Origin: Rotaria socialis
Lineage: Eukaryota > Rotifera > Eurotatoria > Philodinida > Philodinidae
NCBI GenBank assembly: GCA_905331475.1
Contig: CAJNYU010001574.1
Location: forward strand, 1-64,000
Direction of reading: 5' to 3'
DNA length: 64,000 nt
Part shown: positions 56,342-64,000 of the stretch, piece after piece
Layout: each line of letters starts with the position of its first letter
How positions within the stretch are numbered: the first letter of the stretch is position 1
Program-made: the position numbers and the translations under genes
The notes under the pieces: model-generated
Told to the model about the DNA's origin: nothing
The model's database searches: none
Seen by the model: only the letters and a program-made list of their open reading frames with translations

Positions 56342-56394
56342 CTTGAGTGTGTGAATGTGACTAAGAAGAAAGTCGATACATTTACATCCTCAAG
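56342..56394. repeat. telomere-like hairpin element (diverged arms)
   Basis: CTTGAGTGTGTGAATGTGAC, loop TAAGAAGAAAGTC, then TACATCCTCAAG. It keeps the family's outer CTTGAG/CTCAAG ends and the AAGAAG loop although the core arms have drifted. Confidence 0.65.
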
Positions 56395-56792
56395 ATGTAT
56401 AGAAAAAAGATACAATGCAAGGCAGATAACGCTACCTAACAATTTAAATTTAATCGGTCTAATATTTTACGGGAAGATTTTTCGCTCAACTCTCTGCAAA
56501 GCTGTATGAAAAAAAAAACGATACGTTGAGACATTCTTTTCAGGATATTTTTGTCGTTTTCGGTGTTCTTTTTTCTATTTTTTTCTTTTGTAAAATCAAT
56601 GCTATTTTGTCGAAAAGAGTGAAACAACGAACTCGTGCATTTCTGGGACGTCGCGTTAGAATGACATAAAAGTGTGCTTATTGATTTAGCGGAATATAGA
56701 ATTGTGCGAAGGCTGAGGAGCCTCTACCATCGACATCAGTAAGCACACATTTTCAATAATTTTTTTGTCGTCGTCAAACAACAAAACATCAA

Positions 56793-59669
56793 ATGGCATC
56801 TGCAGGTAAGCCGTCGCATCTTGTTATTCGAGAACCGAAACAACGATGCGTTGAAAATCTTATTCTTGTGTGGTATGATCCAAGTGTAAATAGTGATGAG
56901 GATGAAAGACGAGCTCGCAAAACTATCAGTGAGTTCCAGCACATCATCAGTTGGAATCTATTACTCAATGATCACAAAACATGCGTCGAATTTCTCACTC
57001 GAGTCATTAAAGATCAAAGAGCTTTCTTTGTCATTTCATCTTCAACCTCGCCCAGTGATGCTCACAACATGATTTGTTCAATTCATCATCTTGTTTCAAT
57101 TGATTCTATCTATGTTATGGGTGCGACGATGATACATGAAGATTTTCCACGAAAGGCGAAGAGCGGTTTCCTTCACACAAGTGTTCTGAGTGAACAGCTT
57201 CAAAAGGATGTCAAACAATGTGAACAAGATCTTGTTCGAGTAAATAAGCAAGGTGGATCCTCTTTCATGTATTCTCAATTACTGAAAGAGATTCTTGTTG
57301 AAAATATCGATAAATCCACATTATTTGTAATGATATATGCTCACTTTTGTCGTTTAAACTATGACGGGAATGCCCAAGAATTGCGTATGATCGACGAATT
57401 TGAAAAAACTTATGGGAAAGCACAGCACTACTCGCCTATTTGGTGGTATACTCGACGGTGTTTTGTCTCACGCACACTCACTCGTGCCATTACTCGTTTG
57501 GATGTGGAAATTTTATCTGTCATTCACTTTTTTATTCGAGATCTTCACAATCAACTCGTCAAAATTCACGCTGAAAATTCAAAGTATGAGAAACCATTTA
57601 TTGTTTATCGCGGGCAAGGAATGCAGCAAGACGACTTCGAGCGTATCTTGAACAAGAAAGACACTTGTGTTGCCTTTAATAACTTTTTGTTTACGACCAC
57701 GGAACGACAAGCTGCACTCGATTCGGCTCAAAATACACTTGACAGAAATCTGACAGCCGTTCTGTTTGAAATGCATATTGATCCATCATTAAATAATATC
57801 AGTCCATTTGCACGAATAGGACAGTTAAGCTGTGCAAAGAAGAACAAAAATCAAATTCTCTTCTCTATGCACGCTACTTTTCACCTCGAAACTATTGAAC
57901 AATCTGACAGTAGTGTATGGAATGTCAAATTGAAATTGTGTAACACTCCAAATGATCCACTCATCGATCGTATGCGGGAAAGAACGAAAGGAAAGAATGT
58001 TCTATTTCGAATGGGTGCACTGTTCATCGAAATGGGTGAGTTTGACAAAGCTCGAGAAATTTATTCGTCGATGCTTGTTGGAGGAGTTTCGAAAGATGAT
58101 TTTCATACTCAAGCTCATCTTCAAAATCGATTGGCCTTCATTTTTGAACAGATAGATAGAACAGACTTCTCACAGTATCATTACAATGAATATCTCAATT
58201 TGATAAAGAAGCATGCGCTAAAAAATGAGTTTGAATGCGCAAATTTACAAGAGGTAGATTGTTCTGAGATTGTTAAAGTGGCGGCCTCGCCCGTGTATTC
58301 ATCGCAAAAACAAGATGGGTGGTTATCCGATAGTGACTCGAGAAAATTCTCTCAAGTTGGCCTGATAGTTGGTGAAGCAAGATCCACGATGCAAAAAGAA
58401 AAATGTCACGCAACATCAACATTACCAACAAACAGTTTGGCAGAAGGAATGGTTGGTTTTGCTTCTATTTCAGAAGAAATAAGGCTGCTAGAGTGGGGGC
58501 AAAATAATCAAAAGAGTAGTATATTAAATGAGCCGATATCTGAGAAAAAGCCAGAAGAAACAAATAAATGCAAGAAAAACAAAAAACATAAGAAAAAGAA
58601 GCAGATTTCTTTGATTACAAAAGGATTTGAAGATGTCACTGATACATTAGACAACGAGAGTCCACAATCTCACCAGCCGGCTTTTCCATCAGCAAATGAA
58701 AATGAAGAAAAATTAGAAAAGGAATTTTGGAGTTCTGAATTCGGTCACACGAATCAAACTCAACAACAGGCTTTACATTTCTTGAAGCAATCGTCACGAC
58801 GCGATCATCATCGAAGACTTGATTTAACTCAACAACTGAAAAGAAAACCGCGTATAGTCGTACAAGTTGGTGGTAATGGTTGTGGTCGGCTTGCTGCATC
58901 AAAAAATTCTGTTTTGTTTTCGCCGTCTAATACAACCGTACTGCTATCGCCATCTCCGTCGCACGAGCTCTATTACATTAATAGACACGGAAACAAATTA
59001 CAAATAGAGTTGAACAATGAAAAAAGAATTGGAATTCAAGCTGTTTGTTGGTCATCTTATTTGGAAAAATTTATTGTACTAACGGCAGATAAGATTAAAA
59101 GAGTTTACACATTTGACGAGAAAAAGGTAACAACTAATAACAGCCAACACATGGAAGATATTCCAGATTCAATAGATCGAGAGTACGAAAGTTGTACGTG
59201 CTCGGATCAAATATTTCTGGTCACTTACAAAGGATTCAATCCGATTATTGATCAATGGCAGTTGTCAAATTGGAAGCGCACAAAATTATGGCAGCCGCCC
59301 ATATCGTGCGGAAATTTAGAAATGATTCAACATATACGATTTTCGCAAAATAATAGCTTACACATTGGATTGATAATCAATGAGTTTGAAACATATCGAT
59401 TTGAGTTACGGAATTATTTGACTATGGAGTGCCTACAAACTGTCGCTTTTAATGAGAGTAATCAGATAAATACACCAGTACCAATTTCTTTATCGACTGG
59501 TGAATGGCTTTTTACAGCTACTATGATAACCTTTATTTCAAAAAATATAATAGCAAGATTACCTATCGAATATGGCAATGATGTTGAGAACGCGGTACAA
59601 TTCAACCAAGATTGTCTTGTACTAAAAACGACAGATGGAAATTTAAGGTTTTACAATTATCATGATTAA
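56793..59669 (+). CDS. ART-family protein with degenerate active site, Lys-rich linker and propeller-like C-terminus
   Basis: Single exon, 958 aa. The N-terminal region (about 20-130: ENLILVWYDPSV, RAFFVISSSTS, VSIDSIYVMGA) and the ART domain (about 190-390) match the 28.4-kb protein in order and sequence (SPIWWYTR; VYRGQ at about 270; FNNFLFTTTERQ; ILFSMH). The Ser-Thr-Ser motif is Thr-Thr-Thr here, and the catalytic ExE (QEAEILFSMH in the sister) reads KNKNQILFSMH: both glutamates are gone, so it is probably not an active transferase. One TPR-like pair follows (MGALFIEMGEFDKAREIY), then a Lys-rich stretch near 590-607 (CKKNKKHKKKKQ, possible nuclear signal), then about 270 residues of short strands (HELYYINRHGNKL, IIDQWQLSNW, DGNLRFYNYHD) suggesting a WD/NHL-like beta-propeller. 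The long intact frame argues for a maintained non-enzymatic role. It could bind NAD+ or compete with active ARTs; that is speculation. Confidence 0.82.
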   Translation: MASAGKPSHLVIREPKQRCVENLILVWYDPSVNSDEDERRARKTISEFQHIISWNLLLNDHKTCVEFLTRVIKDQRAFFVISSSTSPSDAHNMICSIHHLVSIDSIYVMGATMIHEDFPRKAKSGFLHTSVLSEQLQKDVKQCEQDLVRVNKQGGSSFMYSQLLKEILVENIDKSTLFVMIYAHFCRLNYDGNAQELRMIDEFEKTYGKAQHYSPIWWYTRRCFVSRTLTRAITRLDVEILSVIHFFIRDLHNQLVKIHAENSKYEKPFIVYRGQGMQQDDFERILNKKDTCVAFNNFLFTTTERQAALDSAQNTLDRNLTAVLFEMHIDPSLNNISPFARIGQLSCAKKNKNQILFSMHATFHLETIEQSDSSVWNVKLKLCNTPNDPLIDRMRERTKGKNVLFRMGALFIEMGEFDKAREIYSSMLVGGVSKDDFHTQAHLQNRLAFIFEQIDRTDFSQYHYNEYLNLIKKHALKNEFECANLQEVDCSEIVKVAASPVYSSQKQDGWLSDSDSRKFSQVGLIVGEARSTMQKEKCHATSTLPTNSLAEGMVGFASISEEIRLLEWGQNNQKSSILNEPISEKKPEETNKCKKNKKHKKKKQISLITKGFEDVTDTLDNESPQSHQPAFPSANENEEKLEKEFWSSEFGHTNQTQQQALHFLKQSSRRDHHRRLDLTQQLKRKPRIVVQVGGNGCGRLAASKNSVLFSPSNTTVLLSPSPSHELYYINRHGNKLQIELNNEKRIGIQAVCWSSYLEKFIVLTADKIKRVYTFDEKKVTTNNSQHMEDIPDSIDREYESCTCSDQIFLVTYKGFNPIIDQWQLSNWKRTKLWQPPISCGNLEMIQHIRFSQNNSLHIGLIINEFETYRFELRNYLTMECLQTVAFNESNQINTPVPISLSTGEWLFTATMITFISKNIIARLPIEYGNDVENAVQFNQDCLVLKTTDGNLRFYNYHD

Positions 59670-60938
59670 TTCACTTTTCTACTGATTTAAAACTGTATAT
59701 TATAAGAACACGTAGCAGTGATCATTTTACCTGTATTTTATAGGCACCAAGCATTCAAATACATCCTATAATTGTATCTCGCGATTTCTTTTAAAGTTTG
59801 TCTAGTGCCTTCTTCTTGTCGCGTAGATAAAACAGACAAAAAGTAATCTGGAAAAAAAACGTGGTCTACGTCTAAAAACAAACATCGCGCAAATCTTCAA
59901 ATTGTTCCTTCTCTTTGCGATTAGGGATGAAAAACTTATTCTCTCGGACCACCTATGAGTTTTTGAAAAAAATTCCGAACGAATCTGGGGAGATATCTCT
60001 CCCTGGTTTTGTTGCTTAGACACTTACTATCAGATTTAACTTGTTTGGAACTACAATCATATTCTAGTTTTATCTGCAAATCTCGAATTTGAATTAAACC
60101 GCTATTTTCAGCACACGAAAACATGTAGATGCAAAGGAAAACACTCCAATGGACATTTTGCCAGATGCGCATCTCCTTTTTTTTATTGATATTGTAACAA
60201 TTGCTAATAAAATCACCAGCAGTATTGTGAAAAATTTCAATATACCAACCAAGAGAATGCCTCTGCAAGAAGTACGAGAAATATAATAGGTTCCGTGATC
60301 TTCGACCCATAAGACAGAATCCTGCTGAGAATTCAAAATTAATTAGCCTCTTCCATTATTTTGAACTGTTCTTACTAGCGCATGCATGTAAAACTTGAAA
60401 CTTGAATTTAACTGAATTTTCCAGTTACAAGTTTGACACTACTACTTGCTCGAATAGAATCCAATGGCAGTTCAGTCATCGTTTTCGAATTCTCACGAGA
60501 AAACCATCTTAAATGGTACTATGTGTTTGATATGAGATACCCCTCATGAGAACATTTCTGATGAGACTAAAAAAATATTAGAAAATATTATTCTAATCAG
60601 CTGTCGTCTCAAGTTATGACCTGTTCACTGAATTTTCAATCTTTGACGTGGTACTTATTAAAAAATTTAGCAAGCTATTTTTTTCCATAAACAGCTCTTG
60701 AGGCTAGTAAAATATCCTTCTATCACCAGCAACTACTTCACACTCGCACTCACACTCGTCATTCAGAGGGTTTGATTCTTGAGACGAATGTGAGTATCCG
60801 GTTTTGTCCAAGAATATATTCACATCACGACACCTAAAATCATATATTGATTCAATTTTTCTAGCTAATTTTATTTTTTTCGAAAATTCGTTTTTTGAAA
60901 TCATTTTAATTACTACACACAAGTATTAAAGACGTTGC
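59670..60938. other. intergenic; small frames of doubtful status
   Basis: Minus strand, 60336-60094: an 80-codon frame with one good hydrophobic segment (FFTILLVILLAIVTI) and a plausible ATG (MNSQQDSVLWVEDHG). Overlapping frames continue to 59802. It could be a small membrane protein or the first exon of one; support is too weak for a gene call. A CAC/TCGCACTCACACTC tract near 60730 resembles a lone arm of the hairpin family. Confidence 0.3.
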
Positions 60939-61703
60939 TTAATTGACTTGATTTTTATAAATAACTCGATCGTTGATTGGTTGTACTGGTCGATAGACTT
61001 TTCGCATTATGTTTGTGCGGAGTAAATTCAAGTCCTGTTCTAATATTGGAATATTGTCCATAAATATTGTCCAGATAACACCTTCGGTGCATGGCGGTGT
61101 TGTCAGGCTACCGATGTAACGGAAAAATTGCTTGTCCTCGATATTCAACAATTGACTCATATTGATCGTACAATCGACGGTATCTCCAATATTTATCAAT
61201 GTACTTGCAGCTGTTGAATATACTTTCCATTGAGCATTTTCCTCGTCAGGTGAATTCGTGATGTCAAACAAGAATCCTAAGACAGCAGTCTCTACAGTTT
61301 TATTATTCTTATGAACTACATGTGCTTCAGCTGGAAACATGTTCCCATCGATTTCATGTTCGGATCCATGTCTATCGCCCCGACCCCAATGCAAATGAAA
61401 ATTAACGAAATGAAATGTATCCATCAAGCCACCGCCTGTTATCCACAAATCAGGTTGAGTCTTACTTTCAGCATCTTTTTTCAAAGTCGCAGCTACTTGA
61501 TGACCATTGTTTGTTAGTGTCAACAATGTTAGTCCCATGTAATCAGGAGAAAAGACGAATGGTGGATACTGTTGAGGAACAGTTTCACTCGAAACTACAT
61601 TGATTGGGGATTGACATGAGCCACCTGCAGCTGGAAAATGATCAGGCCATGTAGAAGGATTGTCATAACTCCAATGTTCATCAGATTCGTCGGCACAAGA
61701 CAT
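60939..61703 (-). CDS. alpha-carbonic anhydrase
   Basis: 254 aa, single exon, ATG at 61703. Near-complete alpha-CA domain: GSCQSPINV near residue 28, NNGHQV with the proton-shuttle His (68), FVNFHLHWG with zinc ligands His103 and His105, the EHEIDG block, AEAHVVH with the third ligand His128, and SLTTPPCTEGVIW around the Thr-Glu gate. All catalytic residues are present, so it should interconvert CO2 and bicarbonate. No signal peptide or membrane anchor is seen, which points to a cytosolic enzyme unless an upstream exon supplies one. The usual length of cytosolic alpha-CAs is about 260 aa, so it is complete. Confidence 0.93.
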   Translation of the reverse strand: MSCADESDEHWSYDNPSTWPDHFPAAGGSCQSPINVVSSETVPQQYPPFVFSPDYMGLTLLTLTNNGHQVAATLKKDAESKTQPDLWITGGGLMDTFHFVNFHLHWGRGDRHGSEHEIDGNMFPAEAHVVHKNNKTVETAVLGFLFDITNSPDEENAQWKVYSTAASTLINIGDTVDCTINMSQLLNIEDKQFFRYIGSLTTPPCTEGVIWTIFMDNIPILEQDLNLLRTNIMRKVYRPVQPINDRVIYKNQVN

Positions 61704-61894
61704 GATGATAACGAAGCTAAATTTATTTTCGTATGTTTTGTATAAAGTAGTGCAATATGAAGTGTTTTTTTTTTAGAGAAACAGAAAATTGATCTGTCAT
61801 TCATTTTTTCTCTATTACGCAGCCGATTTCACTCTCTCAAAGTTATACCTTTTTATTCTTTGCAGCAATACACATTCTTAATTGTGTAAGTACA

Positions 61895-62145
61895 AGGTAA
61901 TTAAGAAAATCTTGATGAAGTGGTTTGTTTTTTCTCTCTCCTCATTACAGTGAGCATGAGTTAATTAAGTATCACAAAGAACTACGCCCTATTGAGGCGT
62001 AGCCATTGACAAGTAAAAGGTAATTAGAAAATATTAATGAAGCAGTTTTTTTCTTTCACTCCTCATTACAGTGAACATGAGTTAATTACGTATCATGAAG
62101 AACTACGTCCCATTGAGGCGTACTCGTTTACTAGTAGAAGGTAAT
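61895..62145. repeat. 122-bp tandem duplication
   Basis: Copy 1 from 61895 and copy 2 from 62018, both beginning AGGTAATTA; a partial third start lies at 62139. Shared landmarks: CTCCTCATTACAGTGARCATG, AGTTAATTA, GAAGAACTACG, ATTGAGGCGTA. The repeated CTCATTACAG looks like a splice acceptor, so a duplicated exon border is possible, but no exon follows. Confidence 0.65.
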
Positions 62146-62321
62146 CAATCAATTGGTGCAATATGTTTTACTCTTCTCTGATGTGATTCAAAGCGATCTT
62201 ATAAATTGATAAACTATCAGAAGAAACAACAGACACGTGTGAATTTATTAACAATCATTATAAAGCAGCATTGCCGATGGTGTGGATGTGAATATGAATT
62301 GAGGCATTCTACGTCTTGTGC

Positions 62322-62692
62322 TTCTTGCTGTCAGCATTTGAATTTCAGCTACCCCCTCCCCATATTAGAAGACCCCCCTTTAATTAATTAATTCTTTTGC
62401 TAATTACGAACTTTAATTAGCGTTTTTCTATCAAACCATGCCTGACTCTTAGCATTTTAAGCTAGAAATATTAAAAGAATGTGTTCACAATTATAATGTC
62501 ATCCTTAAAACCCTTCAAATCCTGATGGAAATCCTGAAAATCACCTTGGTTTTCTGGAAAACCTTTTAAATTAAATATCAGGAAAAAAATGCGATTCTTA
62601 ATACAAGACCCTTCTGGAAAATTTTTACGCTGGAACATAATAGAAGACCCGGGGTCTTTTATTGTGGGGGGTGGGGGGTGACAGCATAACGT
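62322..62692. repeat. foldback element with C-rich/G-rich arms
   Basis: The left arm TGCTGTCA...ACCCCCTCCCCATATTAGAAGACCC (about 62328-62385) returns inverted at about 62635-62690 (AATAGAAGACC, GTCTTTTATTGTGGGG, GGGGGGTGACAGCA). The G-rich arm could also form a quadruplex. The interior holds TAATTAATTAATTC and AT-rich sequence. Similar CCCCCTCCC words occur near 9835. Confidence 0.6.
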
Positions 62693-62699
62693 CACTTGT

Positions 62700-63347
62700 A
62701 TTATGTGCTGATACTAATTATGCTTGTACATATATTTTCTCAATATAATTTCTTGATTCTTATTGTCTAGCTACTACCCGCGCTTTTACTTTTACTGTAT
62801 CTTCCTTGTTCATTAGCTTGTTACTTTTCTTCTCTGTTAGTTGGTTCTATTATAATCAACTCCTTTTTATTCTTTTTATTCTACGTGACTCTAAAACGTC
62901 TTCTGAAAGCCTTGTCAAATCGTACAACTTATCCTTGTTGTATCTACTGTTCCATTGATTAATTCTAATCTATTAAATAAATTAGTAAATTCTCATTCAA
63001 GTTTCATTTTCTTATTTGCTTCATCTTGTCATTTGCCGTCATTATCATTGTGGCATTTGTCAATACTTAAGCAGTCGCGTCTTCACCTAAATCTTAATCG
63101 TTAAAATAACGACGTGACTGGGGGTTACTACATGTGCGCACCCACGCCCAAAATTGAAAATCATTTTTTTCATAGACATTCTCTTGATACATTTATATGA
63201 TACAGAAAGCGCAAAGCATGCCTCTGTTATATGTTTGACTTCTACAATAAAAACCGTGACTTCTTCAATGTTTTTAAGCGATTATCTAGAGAATATTTGA
63301 TTTCATTCTGATCAATTTATATGAATAAAATTCAGACTCGTTTTTAT
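62700..63347. other. intergenic, nothing recognised
   Basis: AT-rich 3' flank of the FAD monooxygenase. A short GCGCACCCACGCCC tract lies near 63136. Confidence 0.4.
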
Positions 63348-64000
63348 CTATATTTCAGTGTCTTTTGGGGGTCCACCTTCCATTAATTTTTTAAAGAATT
63401 CTGCCGCAATTTTCGCTGCATTTCCTGTTGAAATAAGCAAACCAAGATTGCTAGATGATTCGTCAGCAGCCTTAGCCGCACGAAGAAATGTCTTTTGTTC
63501 GTAATTGTGAATTGCTTGTTTTAAATCGTCTGCATTGGTAATGGCAATAGCCAACTCTGTAGCATCGAGCATAGCTAAATTAATACCTTCACCGGCAAAA
63601 GGAGACATGAGATGAGCAGCATCGCCTAGTAATGTTACACCTTGATGTGTTTCCCATCTATGATTTATAGGTAGCGTATATAGAGGGCGTGGAATAAAAT
63701 TAGCATCACAAAAATGAATAAAGTTGAGCAGACTATTATCCCAATCAGCAAATAACTGAAAAAGATCCTTACGAGCTTGTTCTGGTTGATCGAAAGCAAT
63801 GCCTGACTCGACGATTCAATTTTCCGGTACATGTAGGGTGATGTAGACACGAATTTGATTCTGTCCATTCCGTTGACCAATAAGACCATTGTTATCGGAT
63901 AAAGCAAATATCGTACCACGACCAACCAATTTGGCAATCTCAGGATGCCGATCGTCAACATCGGTGAATTGTATTTCCACTATCGTCACGCCGCAATACT
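63348..64000 (-). pseudogene. TetX-like FAD-dependent monooxygenase, C-terminal part with in-frame TGA
   Basis: Runs off the window edge, so only the C-terminal part (about 217 codons) is visible. Continuous minus-strand reading: TDVDDRHPEIAKLVGRGTIF, NGLIGQRNGQNQIRVYITLH, then PEN, TGA (63818-63816), IVESGIAFDQPEQARKDLFQ, RPLYTLPINHRW, GVTLLGDAAHLMSPFAGEGI, NLAMLDATELA, ending with TAG/TGA-free sequence up to the stop at 63348. GDAAHLMSPFAGEGINLAM is the second FAD-binding (GD) motif of class A flavin monooxygenases, and the pattern fits TetX-like enzymes, which bdelloids are reported to have gained from bacteria. The nonsense codon stands where Trp is common in the family (PE.W). Pseudogene unless the codon is a sequencing error or an exon border. 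Confidence 0.7.

Noticed and set aside
59802..60336. Small membrane protein gene(s) on the minus strand
   Set aside because: One plausible hydrophobic segment, but three overlapping frames compete and there is no family signal; kept only as a remark in the intergenic entry.
34094..64000. Reassignment of TGA to Trp in this genome
   Set aside because: TGA ends intact genes here (Stealth gene at 396-398, second TIR gene at 50544-50546), and TGG is used for Trp throughout eIF4A and the other housekeeping genes.

Overview
The window looks like nuclear DNA of a small, compact, AT-rich animal genome, most likely a bdelloid rotifer (Rotaria/Adineta type). The reasons are short GT-AG introns (mostly about 45-100 nt), animal housekeeping genes (eIF4A, importin beta-1, ribosomal protein S13), gene families that are expanded in bdelloids (ADP-ribosyltransferase proteins, NHL proteins, rhodopsin-like GPCRs, TetX-like FAD monooxygenases), and many interstitial copies of TGTGGG/CCCACA, the bdelloid telomere unit. 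The species assignment is inference; the sequence carries no direct marker.

Layout. 1-2.1 kb: a Stealth-family phosphotransferase (minus strand). 2.6-14.5 kb: a repeat-rich accessory region with foldback elements, a truncated Mutator-like transposase, minisatellites, a decayed homeobox gene, other coding debris and an intron-bearing tRNA-Tyr-like gene. 14.6-17.9 kb: an intact 11-exon DUF4062/STAND NTPase with a cysteine-rich tail. 18-34.7 kb: a frameshifted remnant, a MACPF gene, a broken GPCR, a Tc1/mariner-type relic, an intact ADP-ribosyltransferase-TPR protein and an NHL gene interrupted only by TGA codons. 35.5-40.0 kb: importin beta-1 and RPS13, closely spaced in tandem. 40.4-50.6 kb: two divergent SARM1-like (helical repeat-TIR-SAM) paralogues enclosing a bHLH-PAS gene and a Ly6-like gene. 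50.86 kb: tRNA-Cys. 54.2-56.1 kb: eIF4A. 56.8-59.7 kb: a second ADP-ribosyltransferase-family protein that has lost its catalytic glutamates and gained a C-terminal propeller-like region. 60.9-61.7 kb: alpha-carbonic anhydrase. 63.3-64 kb: a partial FAD monooxygenase with a nonsense codon.

Common themes. Several intact genes belong to families used in NAD+ metabolism, cell-death or immune signalling (two TIR proteins with the catalytic Glu position kept, one apparently active ART, one ART that looks dead, one STAND NTPase, one MACPF protein). They are interspersed with conserved housekeeping genes. Scattered through the non-coding DNA is a family of about 14 short inverted-repeat elements whose arms are telomere-like (GGGTGTGGGTGTG). 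Several lie inside other repeats or at the break points of damaged genes. This family is the most unusual pattern in the window.

Limits: exon boundaries were read by eye from frame continuity and GT/AG sites. Gene names rest on recognised motifs, not on database searches.
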